From SSC3 sp963769585 (GTDB taxonomy: Bacteria > Actinomycetota > Actinomycetes > Propionibacteriales > Nocardioidaceae), in the NCBI GenBank assembly GCA_963769585.1, contig CAVYMJ010000006.1:682001-746000 (forward strand): a DNA stretch of 64,000 bases, written 5' to 3'. Under the pieces are notes generated by a model. It was not told the DNA's origin. It did not search any database and was given only the letters and a program-made list of their open reading frames with translations. The translations under genes and the position numbers were made by a program. Position 1 is the first letter of the stretch, and every line of letters starts with the position of its first letter. Shown here in pieces: positions 43,106 to 52,632 of the stretch.

Positions 43106-44259
43106 GGGAGTACCTCACCGTCTTCATCGTCGCGCTGACGGTCACCTACCTGTTGGGCGTGGTCGCTCGGGAGATCGCTCACCGGACAGGTGCCGTGGCC
43201 CGGGTGCGACAACGCGACATGCACGAGGTCCCGGTGCCCTACTTCGGCGGCATCGCGATGTACGGCGGGCTGCTTGCGGCATACCTGGCCGCCAGGCATC
43301 TGCCGTTCCTCGGCGACGCAGGGGACCAGGTCTTCCACGACGCCGGGGTGGTGGTCGCGGCCGGTGGCCTGATCTGCGTGCTCGGGGTTCTCGACGACCT
43401 GTTCGAGCTGGACGCGCTGATCAAGCTCCTGGGCCAGATCCTGGCGGCGGCCTTCCTGGTGGCCTTCGAGGTCGGCCTGTACCTCCAGATCCCGTTGCCC
43501 GGCGGTGGGCAGTTCTCCATCGAGGCTGCCCAGTCGGTCTTCTTCACCGTGGTCCTGGTCGTCGGCACGGTCAACGCAGTGAACTTCATCGACGGTCTCG
43601 ACGGCCTCGCAGCCGGGATCGTGGGGATCGGCGCGGTCGCCTTCTTCTTCTTCTCCTACTACATCGCCGACATCAACAACGAGACCTTGGCCATCACCGC
43701 GGCGCTGCTGTGCGCCGCGCTGGCCGGCGCGTGTGCGGGCTTCCTGCCGCACAACATCTTCCCGGCCCGGATGTTCATGGGGGACTCTGGCTCGATGCTG
43801 ATCGGCCTGGTCCTGGCTGCTTCCGCCCTGACCCTCACCGGCCAGTTCCCCCCAGGCGCCCTGCAGACCGGCGTAGGCGGGTCCTCCTCGAGCCTGCTGC
43901 CCGTCGTGCTACCGATCGTGCTGCCCCTGGCGATCCTGATCGTCCCCTTCGTCGACCTGGGACTGGCCGTGGTCCGCCGTACCCGAGCGGGTCGCTCGCC
44001 GTTCGCCCCGGACAAGCAGCACCTGCACCACCGCCTGGTGGAGATCGGTCACTCGCACCGCCGGGCCGTCCTGATCATGTGGGTCTGGGCAGCGCTGGTC
44101 AGCTTCGGCGGAGTGCTCGCCAGCCTCTACCCGCGGGGGACGACGTGGCTGATCCTGGCTGCCGGCCTCGTGGTCGCGGTCGTGGCGACGTTCGTCCTGC
44201 CGGTGATCCAGCCGCCCCATCTCGGCCATCAGAGCGACCGAAGCGAGGAACACGTCTGA
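43102..44259 (+). CDS. wecA: Undecaprenyl-phosphate GlcNAc-1-phosphate transferase (WecA/Rfe type)
   Basis: This starts cell-wall linker or polysaccharide synthesis on a lipid carrier. The product has 385 residues with about 11 membrane segments. The catalytic motifs are VLDDLFELD, NFIDGLDGLA, FMGDSGSMLIG and the HLHHRL box, as in MraY/WecA enzymes. It overlaps the sua5 gene (ATGA). In mycobacteria the homologue in this place is WecA of the arabinogalactan linker; the exact polymer here is not known. Confidence 0.9.
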   Translation: MREYLTVFIVALTVTYLLGVVAREIAHRTGAVARVRQRDMHEVPVPYFGGIAMYGGLLAAYLAARHLPFLGDAGDQVFHDAGVVVAAGGLICVLGVLDDLFELDALIKLLGQILAAAFLVAFEVGLYLQIPLPGGGQFSIEAAQSVFFTVVLVVGTVNAVNFIDGLDGLAAGIVGIGAVAFFFFSYYIADINNETLAITAALLCAALAGACAGFLPHNIFPARMFMGDSGSMLIGLVLAASALTLTGQFPPGALQTGVGGSSSSLLPVVLPIVLPLAILIVPFVDLGLAVVRRTRAGRSPFAPDKQHLHHRLVEIGHSHRRAVLIMWVWAALVSFGGVLASLYPRGTTWLILAAGLVVAVVATFVLPVIQPPHLGHQSDRSEEHV

Positions 44260-44306
44260 GGCCCCAGACCTGCCTTGGAACGCTCCATTTTCTGGCGCAG
44301 GGACTT

Positions 44307-44322
44307 TGTGCTAACTTTCACA
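44307..44322 (+). promoter_or_regulatory. CRP-like site before the atp operon
   Basis: TGTGC-TAACTT-TCACA matches TGTGA-N6-TCACA with one mismatch; the right half is perfect. It lies about 82-97 bases before the first atp-linked gene. Confidence 0.45.
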
Positions 44323-44403
44323 AGCACCAGGGAAGCCCCTCTCGAGCACACGAAAACCGGCTTCCGTGGCGTCACTGCCAACCCGAACAGAACGGCCGCC
44401 ATC

Positions 44404-44886
44404 ATGACGACCGCAACGCCCGGACCCCGGTACACCTCGGTGGCCCCAGGCGTGCGCGGAGCGGCCCTGGCGGTCCTGGTGCTCGGCGTCGCGGCCGTCG
44501 TGGCCGCTGCCCTCCTCTCCACCACAGCAGCCACTCTCGGCGCGGCCATCGGGGTCGGCATGGTGCTGTGCTTCTTCGGTCTGGGAGCGCTGGCCGTCAA
44601 CGTGGTGGCTACACACCTCCCCGCTGCGGCGCTCGTCGTGGCGGTACTGACCTACACCCTCGAGGTCATCCTGCTCGCGCTGGTGTTCGTCGCCCTCACT
44701 GAGAGCGGGGCGACCGACCGCGACGTGGACCCGGTGTGGCTGGGGCTGACGGTCATCGCCGGCACACTGGTGTGGACCTTCGCCCAGATCTTCGGCGCAA
44801 CCCGCGCCCGCCTGCCGATCTTCGACCTGCGCGAGTCCCAGCCGCAGGCCGGGAGCAGCCCTGGGGGAGGTGACCCCCGCACATGA
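44404..44886 (+). CDS. Membrane protein at the head of the atp operon
   Basis: The product has 160 residues from ATG 44404 (MTTATPG). Four hydrophobic stretches are visible, including AALAVLVLGVAAVVAAALL and YTLEVILLALVFVALTES. It lies in the position of the AtpI-like Rv1303 and overlaps the next gene by four bases. I would call it AtpI-like by position only; sequence similarity cannot be judged by eye. Confidence 0.7.
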   Translation: MTTATPGPRYTSVAPGVRGAALAVLVLGVAAVVAAALLSTTAATLGAAIGVGMVLCFFGLGALAVNVVATHLPAAALVVAVLTYTLEVILLALVFVALTESGATDRDVDPVWLGLTVIAGTLVWTFAQIFGATRARLPIFDLRESQPQAGSSPGGGDPRT

Positions 44887-45155
44887 CTGGTAATGTCCGG
44901 CCCGCGATGAGTCAGCAGAACCCTCCGTCTGCCCCAAAGCCAAGCAGCCCGCAGGGCGACCCATGGCACGCCTTCGGGTATGTCGTCTCCGGCGTGGTGA
45001 TGTACGGCCTGATCGGCTGGCTGGTGGACCGATGGTTGGGGACCTCGTTCATCGTCGCGGTCGGCATCCTCATCGGTGCCGGGCTCGGCATCTTCATGAC
45101 TTTTGCCCGGTTCAAGCAGCCGGACCCGATCGACCCGAACTCGCAGGACAGATGA
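44883..45155 (+). CDS. AtpZ/AtpI-like small membrane protein
   Basis: The product has 90 residues. After a polar start the two-helix core HAFGYVVSGVVMYGLIGWLVD and TSFIVAVGILIGAGLGIFM has the AtpZ/AtpQ outline, a helper of ATP synthase assembly or magnesium uptake. ATG 44883 overlaps the previous stop; a second ATG at 44907 is possible. GGGGGAGGTGA lies upstream of either. Confidence 0.75.
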   Translation: MTGNVRPAMSQQNPPSAPKPSSPQGDPWHAFGYVVSGVVMYGLIGWLVDRWLGTSFIVAVGILIGAGLGIFMTFARFKQPDPIDPNSQDR

Positions 45156-45165
45156 AGGAGACCTG

Positions 45166-45960
45166 GTGAACGTCGCCGCCAGCCTGGTACGGACCGAGGA
45201 GTTCCAAGCTCCCGGCCCAGGGATTTTCGACCTGCCTGCAGCTTTCTCCATCGGCGGGCTCGAAGTGACCAAGCCGATGCTGCAGCTGGTCCTGGCCGCA
45301 GTGGTGATCTTCGCCTTCCTGTACGTCTCCTCAGCCAGGCGGGCGATGGTGCCCAGCAGGCTCCAGTACGCCGGCGAGAGCGCCTACAGCTTCGTGCGCA
45401 ACGGGCTGGCTCGCGACATCATCGGCAGCCACGACTTCATGCGGTTTGTCCCGTACCTGGTCGCCATCTTCTTCTTCGTGCTGTTGAACAACCTCTTCGC
45501 CAGCATCCCGTTCATCCAGTTCCCGACGTTCTCGCGGGCCAGCATGGCCTACGCCCTGGCCGGGGTCTCCTGGCTGCTTTACAACTACATCGGAGTCCGT
45601 AAGCACGGGCTGCTCGGTTACCTGAAGCTGCAGTGCGTGCCTTCGGGAGTCGGGGTAGCACTCCTCCCGCTGCTGATCCCGCTGGAGTTCTTCTCCAACC
45701 TGGTGGTCCGCCCGATCACGCTCTCCCTTCGTCTGTTCGCCAACATGTTCGCCGGCCACATCCTGCTGGTGCTCTTCGCCACGGGTGGCGAGTACATGCT
45801 GGTGCACGGTTCGGGACTGGTGAAGCCGGTAGGCATCATCGCCTGGATCCTGGCCATCCTGATCAGCTTCCTGGAGATCCTGGTGCAGTTCCTCCAGGCC
45901 TACGTCTTCGCCCTGCTCAACGCCATGTACATCTCCGGTGCTCTTGCAGACGAGCACTGA
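45166..45960 (+). CDS. atpB: ATP synthase F0 subunit a
   Basis: The product has 264 residues from GTG 45166, which has GAAGGAGACCTG upstream. The essential Arg lies in LSLRLFANMFAGHILL. It forms the proton half-channels next to the c ring. It is the first structural gene in the order B-E-F-H-A-G-D-C. Confidence 0.95.
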   Translation: MNVAASLVRTEEFQAPGPGIFDLPAAFSIGGLEVTKPMLQLVLAAVVIFAFLYVSSARRAMVPSRLQYAGESAYSFVRNGLARDIIGSHDFMRFVPYLVAIFFFVLLNNLFASIPFIQFPTFSRASMAYALAGVSWLLYNYIGVRKHGLLGYLKLQCVPSGVGVALLPLLIPLEFFSNLVVRPITLSLRLFANMFAGHILLVLFATGGEYMLVHGSGLVKPVGIIAWILAILISFLEILVQFLQAYVFALLNAMYISGALADEH

Positions 45961-46021
45961 GATCCGCACAGCAACACCTCACTAGCAACAAACAGCGAAA
46001 CAACCGAAAGGAACAGAAGCC

Positions 46022-46240
46022 ATGGGTGGCTCCCTGAACATGATCGGCTACGGCCTTGCCGCGATCGGTCCTGGTATCGGCATCGGCCTCATCTTCGCCG
46101 CGTACATCAACGGTGTGGCTCGTCAGCCCGAGGCGCAGAGCCGTCTCCAGAGCATCGCCATCCTGGGCTTCGCCCTGGCTGAGGCGCTCGCCATCATCGG
46201 CATCGCGCTCGCATTCGTACTCAAGGCCAGCAACACCTGA
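46022..46240 (+). CDS. atpE: ATP synthase F0 subunit c
   Basis: The product has 72 residues forming two helices around the polar loop ARQPEAQ. The proton-binding carboxylate is the Glu in ALAEALAIIG. Ribosome site AAAGGA lies upstream. Confidence 0.96.
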   Translation: MGGSLNMIGYGLAAIGPGIGIGLIFAAYINGVARQPEAQSRLQSIAILGFALAEALAIIGIALAFVLKASNT

Positions 46241-46283
46241 GCCGAACCCGGCCGACGGTAAGCGCTAAGACAAGGTCAGGTCT

Positions 46284-46829
46284 ATGAGGTATTTCCTAGA
46301 GAACACCGCCCATGACGCGGCCGCCGAGGAGCACAGTCCTCTGGCCGTGGAGTGGGTAGAGGTCGCGATCGCGCTCGTCGTGTTCGGCATCCTCTTCTTC
46401 GCGATCAAGAAGTGGGTCGTGCCCAACTTCGAGACCACGTTCGCTGAGCGTACGACGGCGATCGAGGGTGGGCTGAAGGCGGCCGAGACCAAGCAGGCCG
46501 AGGCAGACGCCAAGCTGGCCGCGCTCGAGCAGCAGCTCGGCGAGGCCCGTCACGAGGCTGCGCGCATCCGCGAGGAGGCCCGCGAGCAAGGCGCGGCGAT
46601 CATCGCCGAGATGCGCGAGCAGGCCCAGGCCGAGTCGGCTCGGATCCTCGAGCACGGCAAGACCCAGATCGAGGCTGAGCGCCAGCAGGCGGTCACCTCG
46701 CTCCGGGCCGAGGTGGGCACGCTCGCAACGGGACTGGCCAGTCGTATCGTCGGTGAGTCGCTGGAGGACGACGAGCGTTCGAGCCGGGTCGTCGAGCGCT
46801 TCCTGGCTGACCTCGAGGGCGCCCAGTAA
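46284..46829 (+). CDS. atpF: ATP synthase F0 subunit b
   Basis: The product has 181 residues: one membrane helix (VEVAIALVVFGILFFAIKKW) followed by a long Glu/Ala/Gln coiled coil, the peripheral stalk. Unlike mycobacteria there is no b-delta fusion; delta is encoded separately. It overlaps atpH by one base (TAATG). Confidence 0.95.
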   Translation: MRYFLENTAHDAAAEEHSPLAVEWVEVAIALVVFGILFFAIKKWVVPNFETTFAERTTAIEGGLKAAETKQAEADAKLAALEQQLGEARHEAARIREEAREQGAAIIAEMREQAQAESARILEHGKTQIEAERQQAVTSLRAEVGTLATGLASRIVGESLEDDERSSRVVERFLADLEGAQ

Positions 46830-47650
46830 TGAGTGCAGCAATGCGTGGCGTCTCCGCCGAGTCGTTGGCCAAGCTGGCCGAGGCTCTCGGCAAGGCCGTC
46901 GACGGCGGCGCGGACGCAGGTCAGCTGGCCGAGGATGCCTTCGGGGTCTCGGCGCTGCTGACCAGCGAGCCGAGCCTGCGCCGGGTGCTGACCGACCTCT
47001 CGGTCGGGTCAGACGCCAAGTCCTCGCTGGTGCGCAGCTTGCTTGGCGAGAAGCTCAGTGCCGCCGCGCTGGACGTGGTGGCGATGGCTGCAGGGCTTCG
47101 CTGGGCCGCTACGCGTGACCTGGGCGACGCGCTCGAGCAGCTTGGAGTCGTGGCTCTGGTCCGAGGTGCGGAGAAGGCCGGGCACGCGGACGCGCTCGAG
47201 GACGAGCTCTTCGGCTTCGGCCGGCTGGTCACCGAGAACCCCGAGCTGCGGGACGCGCTCTCGGACCCAGCACGGAGCATCGCGGACCGGCGGCTGCTGG
47301 TCCACGGCCTGCTCGACGGCAAGGCCACCCCCGCTGCGGTCCGACTGGCGGAGCAGGCCGTTGCAGGGTCGCACCGTACGGTCGCAGTAGCCGTCGAGGC
47401 GTACCAGAAGGTTGCCGCCGCCCACCGCAGCCGGATCATCGGCACGGTTCGGGTGGCACGCGAGCTGTCCGAGGGCGACCTGGCACGGCTCGAGGCCGCG
47501 CTCTCCGCGCAGTACGACCGGACAGTTCACCTGAACGTGCTGGTCGACCCGACTGTGGTCGGTGGCATCAAGGTCGAGCTCGGTGACGACGTCATCGACG
47601 GAACCGTTGCCAGCCGGCTCGACGACGCTCGCCGCCGCTTGGCCGGCTGA
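46829..47650 (+). CDS. atpH: ATP synthase F1 subunit delta
   Basis: The product has 273 residues, longer than the E. coli delta but usual for actinobacteria. The N-terminal helical domain and the C-terminal IGTVRVARELSEGDLARLEA and DPTVVGGIKVELGDDVIDGT blocks are typical. It connects the b stalk to F1. Confidence 0.93.
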   Translation: MSAAMRGVSAESLAKLAEALGKAVDGGADAGQLAEDAFGVSALLTSEPSLRRVLTDLSVGSDAKSSLVRSLLGEKLSAAALDVVAMAAGLRWAATRDLGDALEQLGVVALVRGAEKAGHADALEDELFGFGRLVTENPELRDALSDPARSIADRRLLVHGLLDGKATPAAVRLAEQAVAGSHRTVAVAVEAYQKVAAAHRSRIIGTVRVARELSEGDLARLEAALSAQYDRTVHLNVLVDPTVVGGIKVELGDDVIDGTVASRLDDARRRLAG

Positions 47651-47698
47651 GTCCGCTAACCCGACATCGACAAGAGACGAAGAGAGCAGGAAGAGAAG

Positions 47699-49339
47699 AT
47701 GACGGAGCTTTCGATCCGTCCGGACGAGATCCGGGACGCGCTTCAGCGCTTCGTGGCGGACTACAAGCCTGAGACCGCCAGCAAGGAAGAGGTCGGCAGG
47801 GTCTCTGAGGCCGGCGACGGCATCGCCCGAGTCACCGGCCTGCCTTCCGCGATGGCCAACGAGCTGCTCGAGTTCGAGGACGGCACGCTCGGCATCGCGC
47901 TGAACCTGGACACCAGGGAGATCGGTGTCGTCGTCCTGGGTGACTTCGACAAGATCGAAGAGGGCCAGACGGTACGCCGTACTGGGGAGATCCTCTCGGT
48001 GCCCGTCGGGGACGGCTACCTGGGCCGCGTCGTCGACCCGCTCGGTACCCCGATCGACGGCCTCGGCGAGGTCACCACCGACGACCGCCGCGCTCTCGAG
48101 CTCCAGGCTCCCGGCGTGATGGTGCGCCAGTCCGTACACGAGCCGCTGGCAACCGGTATCAAGGCGATCGACGCGATGACGCCGATCGGTCGTGGTCAGC
48201 GCCAGCTGATCATCGGTGACCGGCAGACCGGCAAGACGACGATCGCCATCGACACGATCATCAACCAGAAGGCCAACTGGGAGTCCGGAGACCCGGACAA
48301 GCAGGTGCGCTGTATCTACGTCGCAATCGGCCAGAAGGGCTCGACGATCGCGGCCGTCCGCGGCGCGCTCGAGGCCGCCGGTGCGCTGGAGTACACCACA
48401 ATCGTGGCCTCCCCGGCCTCGGACTCGGCTGGCTTCAAGTACCTCGCGCCGTACACCGGCTCGGCCATCGGCCAGCACTGGATGTACGCCGGCAAGCACG
48501 TCCTGATCGTGTTCGACGACCTCACCAAGCAGGCCGAGGCCTACCGTTCGGTGTCGCTGCTGCTGCGCCGCCCGCCGGGTCGTGAGGCCTACCCGGGTGA
48601 CGTCTTCTACCTGCACAGCCGACTGCTCGAGCGCTGCGCCAAGCTGTCGGATGACATGGGCAAGGGCTCGATGACGGGGCTGCCGATCATCGAGACCAAG
48701 GCCAACGACGTGTCGGCGTACATCCCGACCAACGTCATCTCGATCACCGACGGCCAGATCTTCTTGCAGTCGGACCTGTTCAACGCCAACCAGCGCCCCG
48801 CCATCGACGTCGGCATCTCGGTGTCCCGCGTCGGCGGTGCGGCGATGACCAAGGCCATGAAGAAGGTCACCGGCTCGCTCAAGGTCGACCTGGCCCAGTT
48901 CCGGGCCATGGAGGCGTTCGCGATGTTCGCCTCGGACCTCGACGCGGCCTCTCGCCAGCAGCTCGACCGCGGCGCCCGACTGATGGCACTGCTCAAGCAG
49001 CCGGCGTACTCGCCGTACCCGCTCGACGAGATGACGGTCTCGCTGTGGGCGGGAACCTCGGGCAAGCTCGACACGGTGCCGAGCGAGGACGTCCTGCGCT
49101 TCGAGCGGGAGTTCCTCGACTTCCTGCGTCGCTCGCACGGCGGCATCCTCGACGGCATCCGTGAGTCGCGCGACTTCAGCGACGACACGGCCAGTGCGCT
49201 CGAGGACGCGTTCACCTCGTTCACCGACCAGTTCGAGACCTCCGATGGGGGCTCGATCAAGGTGGGTAAGGAGGAGCACCAGGCTCTTCCGGCGGACGAG
49301 CTCGAGCAGGAGCAGATCGTCAAGCAGAAGCGGGGCTGA
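47699..49339 (+). CDS. atpA: ATP synthase F1 subunit alpha
   Basis: The product has 546 residues. The nucleotide loop is GDRQTGKT, and the alpha signature PAIDVGISVSRVGG is present. The tail beyond the helical domain is extended and charged (VGKEEHQALPADELEQEQ), as in other actinobacteria. A 3-base gap leads to atpG. Confidence 0.96.
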   Translation: MTELSIRPDEIRDALQRFVADYKPETASKEEVGRVSEAGDGIARVTGLPSAMANELLEFEDGTLGIALNLDTREIGVVVLGDFDKIEEGQTVRRTGEILSVPVGDGYLGRVVDPLGTPIDGLGEVTTDDRRALELQAPGVMVRQSVHEPLATGIKAIDAMTPIGRGQRQLIIGDRQTGKTTIAIDTIINQKANWESGDPDKQVRCIYVAIGQKGSTIAAVRGALEAAGALEYTTIVASPASDSAGFKYLAPYTGSAIGQHWMYAGKHVLIVFDDLTKQAEAYRSVSLLLRRPPGREAYPGDVFYLHSRLLERCAKLSDDMGKGSMTGLPIIETKANDVSAYIPTNVISITDGQIFLQSDLFNANQRPAIDVGISVSRVGGAAMTKAMKKVTGSLKVDLAQFRAMEAFAMFASDLDAASRQQLDRGARLMALLKQPAYSPYPLDEMTVSLWAGTSGKLDTVPSEDVLRFEREFLDFLRRSHGGILDGIRESRDFSDDTASALEDAFTSFTDQFETSDGGSIKVGKEEHQALPADELEQEQIVKQKRG

Positions 49340-49342
49340 CCC

Positions 49343-50248
49343 TTGGCAACCTCAGTGCGTGAGTTGCGTGCACGGACCAAGTCCGTCACGTCGATGAAGA
49401 AGATCACGCGCGCCATGGAGCTCATCGCTGCGTCTCGCATCATCAAGGCGCAGCAGCGGGCCCAGGCCGCGGCGCCGTACGCGCGCGAGCTCACTCGGGC
49501 GGTGTCGGCGGTGGCGACGTACTCCAACGTCGACCACCCGCTCACCACCGAGACGAACGAGTCGAACCGCGCGGCGATCTTGATCGTGACCAGCGACCGG
49601 GGTCTGGCCGGCTCGTACTCCTCCAGTGTGCTGAGGGAGGCCGAGCGCCTCGCCGAGAAGCTGCGCGGCGAGGGCAAGGAGGTCGCCACCTACATCAGCG
49701 GTCGTAAGGGCGTGGCCTACTTCAAGTTCCGCCAGCGCCCGGTGGTCCAGAGCTGGACGGGTCACTCCGACCAGCCGACCTACGACATCGCCCGCGAGAT
49801 CGGCGACGTTCTCATCGCAGCGTTCCTGGAGGAGGAGACCGGCGTGGACGAGGTCCACCTCGTCTACACCAGGTTCCGCTCGATGCTGGTCCAGGAGCCC
49901 ACCGCGGTGCGACTGCTTCCGCTCGAGGTCGTCGAGGGGGAGGAGCCGCCCGAGGACGGTGACGTCCTCCCGCTGTACGAGTTCGAGCCGAACGCGTCCG
50001 AGGTGCTCGACGGGTTGCTGCCCAAGTACGTCCAGAGCCGCATCTACTTCGCTCTGCTGCAGGCGGCTGCCTCCGAGCTCGCTGCGCGTCAGCGGGCGAT
50101 GAAGGCAGCGACGGACAACGCGGAAGAGCTCATCAAGAAGTACACCCGGCTGGCCAACCAGGCGCGCCAGGCCGGAATTACCCAGGAAATCAGCGAGATC
50201 GTCGGCGGCGTCAATGCCCTGGCCGACGCAACCGCCGGGAGTGAGTGA
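49343..50248 (+). CDS. atpG: ATP synthase F1 subunit gamma
   Basis: The product has 301 residues. The coiled-coil N-terminus (ATSVRELRARTKSVTSMKKI) and C-terminus (RLANQARQAGITQEISEIVGG) form the rotor shaft. The TTG start 49343 is the obvious N-terminus. Confidence 0.96.
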   Translation: MATSVRELRARTKSVTSMKKITRAMELIAASRIIKAQQRAQAAAPYARELTRAVSAVATYSNVDHPLTTETNESNRAAILIVTSDRGLAGSYSSSVLREAERLAEKLRGEGKEVATYISGRKGVAYFKFRQRPVVQSWTGHSDQPTYDIAREIGDVLIAAFLEEETGVDEVHLVYTRFRSMLVQEPTAVRLLPLEVVEGEEPPEDGDVLPLYEFEPNASEVLDGLLPKYVQSRIYFALLQAAASELAARQRAMKAATDNAEELIKKYTRLANQARQAGITQEISEIVGGVNALADATAGSE

Positions 50249-50253
50249 GAGAA

Positions 50254-51708
50254 ATGACTGCCACTGTTGAAGAGACCAAGGCCACCGGCGGCTCCGTAGG
50301 TCGGATCGCCCGGGTGATCGGCCCGGTCGTCGACATCGAGTTCCCTGTGGACTCGATGCCGGAGATCTACAACGCGCTCAAGGTCGACATCACGCTCGGC
50401 GGCGAGACCAACACCATCACGCTCGAGGTTGCTCAGCACATCGGTGACGGCATGGTTCGTGCCATCTCGATGAAGCCGACCGACGGTCTGGTGCGCGGAG
50501 CTCAGGTCACCGACACCGGAGAGTCGATCAGCGTCCCGGTGGGCGACATCACCAAGGGTCACGTGTTCAACGCGACCGGCGATGTGCTCAACCTCAAGGA
50601 GGGCGAGAAGTACGAGGTCAAGGAGCGCTGGGGCATCCACCGCAAGGCTCCCGCCTTCGACCAGCTCGAGTCCAAGACCGAGATGTTCCAGACCGGAATC
50701 AAGGTCATCGACCTGCTGGCGCCCTACGTGCTCGGCGGGAAGATCGGCCTCTTCGGTGGCGCCGGTGTCGGCAAGACGGTGCTCATCCAGGAGATGATCG
50801 CCCGTGTCGCCAAGGACCACGGCGGCGTGTCGGTCTTCGCCGGAGTCGGTGAGCGCACCCGTGAGGGCAACGACCTCATCCAGGAGATGGACGAGGCCGG
50901 CGTCATCGGGCAGACAGCCCTGGTGTTCGGCCAGATGGACGAGCCGCCGGGCACGCGACTTCGCGTCGCCCTCTCTGCTCTGACCATGGCGGAGTACTTC
51001 CGTGACGTGCAGAAGCAGGACGTGCTGCTCTTCATCGACAACATCTTCCGGTTCACCCAGGCCGGCTCGGAGGTCTCCACCCTGCTCGGCCGGATGCCGT
51101 CCGCAGTGGGCTACCAGCCGAACCTCGCCGACGAGATGGGCACGCTTCAGGAGCGGATCACCTCGACGCGCGGTCACTCGATCACCTCGATGCAGGCGAT
51201 CTACGTGCCCGCCGACGACTACACCGACCCAGCTCCCGCGGCAACGTTCGCGCACCTGGACGCCACGACCGAGCTCTCTCGCGATATCGCGTCGCAGGGC
51301 ATCTACCCGGCCGTGGACCCGCTTACGTCGACCTCGCGGATCCTGGACCCGCAGTACATCGGCCAGGCGCACTATGACTGCGCCACCCGGGTGAAGCAGA
51401 TCCTGCAGCGCAACAAGGAACTGCAGGACATCATTGCCATTCTCGGCGTCGACGAGCTCTCCGAAGAGGACAAGATCATCGTGTCCCGGGCACGTCGTCT
51501 TCAGCGGTTCCTGTCGCAGAACACCTACGTTGCCAAGCAGTTCACCGGCATCGAAGGCTCAACAGTGTCGGTGACCGACACCATCGAGGCGTTCGACAAG
51601 ATCTGTGACGGTGAGTACGACCACGTCGCCGAGCAGGCCTTCTTCATGTGCGGTGGTCTCGATGACGTCGAGCGCAAGTGGGCAGAGATCCAGAAGAGCA
51701 CGTCGTAA
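50254..51708 (+). CDS. atpD: ATP synthase F1 subunit beta
   Basis: The product has 484 residues from ATG 50254; an in-frame GTG at 50245 overlaps the atpG stop. The catalytic P-loop is GGAGVGKT, followed by GVGERTREGNDL. The beta signature is PAVDPLTSTSR. Its stop overlaps the atpC ATG (TAATG). Confidence 0.96.
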   Translation: MTATVEETKATGGSVGRIARVIGPVVDIEFPVDSMPEIYNALKVDITLGGETNTITLEVAQHIGDGMVRAISMKPTDGLVRGAQVTDTGESISVPVGDITKGHVFNATGDVLNLKEGEKYEVKERWGIHRKAPAFDQLESKTEMFQTGIKVIDLLAPYVLGGKIGLFGGAGVGKTVLIQEMIARVAKDHGGVSVFAGVGERTREGNDLIQEMDEAGVIGQTALVFGQMDEPPGTRLRVALSALTMAEYFRDVQKQDVLLFIDNIFRFTQAGSEVSTLLGRMPSAVGYQPNLADEMGTLQERITSTRGHSITSMQAIYVPADDYTDPAPAATFAHLDATTELSRDIASQGIYPAVDPLTSTSRILDPQYIGQAHYDCATRVKQILQRNKELQDIIAILGVDELSEEDKIIVSRARRLQRFLSQNTYVAKQFTGIEGSTVSVTDTIEAFDKICDGEYDHVAEQAFFMCGGLDDVERKWAEIQKSTS

Positions 51709-52109
51709 TGAGTGGGAACGTGATGCAGGTCGAGCTGGTCGCTGCCGACCGGCTGGTCTGGTCGGGCGAGGCGACGATGGTCATCGCCAGGACCACGGAG
51801 GGTGACGTCGGCATCCTTCCCAACCACGCTCCGATGCTCTCGCTGATGGTGCACGGCATCGTCGACGTGACCACGAGCGACAACGAGACCTGGATCGCCG
51901 CGGTGGACCAGGGTTTCCTGTCGGTGGCCAACAACCGCATCTCGATCCTGTCCGAGCACGCCGAGATGTCCCACGACATCGACCTGGAGAAGGCCAAGTC
52001 CGATCTCGAGCGGGCGCACGTGGCCGGCGAGAACGACGACGACGCTCGTGAGGCTGCCGCAGCAGCATGGGCCGAGGCACGTATCCGCGCTGCCGAGCGC
52101 GCCTCGTAG
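51708..52109 (+). CDS. atpC: ATP synthase F1 subunit epsilon
   Basis: The product has 133 residues. A beta-sandwich N-terminal domain (VAADRLVWSGEATMVIARTT, GDVGILPNHAPM) is followed by two C-terminal helices (DIDLEKAKSDLERAH). It controls ATP hydrolysis. It ends the operon core. Confidence 0.95.
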   Translation: MSGNVMQVELVAADRLVWSGEATMVIARTTEGDVGILPNHAPMLSLMVHGIVDVTTSDNETWIAAVDQGFLSVANNRISILSEHAEMSHDIDLEKAKSDLERAHVAGENDDDAREAAAAAWAEARIRAAERAS

Positions 52110-52177
52110 AGTTCCACCAGGTGGTGACAGTTCCATAGCTCTTACGCGCAGGTCTCCAGACGAGGGGAGGGCGGTAG

Positions 52178-52621
52178 ATGCCGGTATGGCAGTGGGTCGC
52201 GGACGCGACCGGTGCTGTGCTGGTTCTCGTCCTGCTCTACGGCCTGTGTCTGGTTGTCCGTCGTCGCTGGATCTCTCGTCACGGCGGCACGTTTGAGTTC
52301 TCAGTCCGCGTCCGGCCCACCAAGGCCGGACGCGGCTGGGTTCTAGGGGTAGCGCGCTACTCGGGTGACGAGTTGGAGTGGTTTCGGATCTTCTCGATCC
52401 TGCCGAAGCCGAAGCTCGTCTTCCACCGTGGTGACCTCGCCTACGAGGGCCGCCGGGACGCCGTCGGCGCCGAGACCTACTCGCTGTACGCCGGCCACGT
52501 GATCGTCGAGTGCCTCACCCCTGTTGGCCTGCTCGAGGTGGCCATGTCGCCCGACGCGCTCACCGGGTTCCTTGCCTGGCTCGAGGCGGCCCCGCCCGGC
52601 CAGCAGATGCGCGGACGCTGA
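52178..52621 (+). CDS. DUF2550 protein
   Basis: The product has 147 residues: one membrane helix (AVLVLVLLYGLCLVV) and a beta-rich DUF2550 domain (WVLGVARYSGDELEWFRIFSI). This is the Rv1312 homologue that follows atpC in mycobacteria; function unknown. Confidence 0.85.
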   Translation: MPVWQWVADATGAVLVLVLLYGLCLVVRRRWISRHGGTFEFSVRVRPTKAGRGWVLGVARYSGDELEWFRIFSILPKPKLVFHRGDLAYEGRRDAVGAETYSLYAGHVIVECLTPVGLLEVAMSPDALTGFLAWLEAAPPGQQMRGR

Positions 52622-52632
52622 CCTCGCAGCGC

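Noticed and set aside
47009..49279. 756-codon minus-strand frame across atpH-atpA
   Set aside because: Antisense to two confidently identified ATP synthase genes; shadow of GC-rich codon use.
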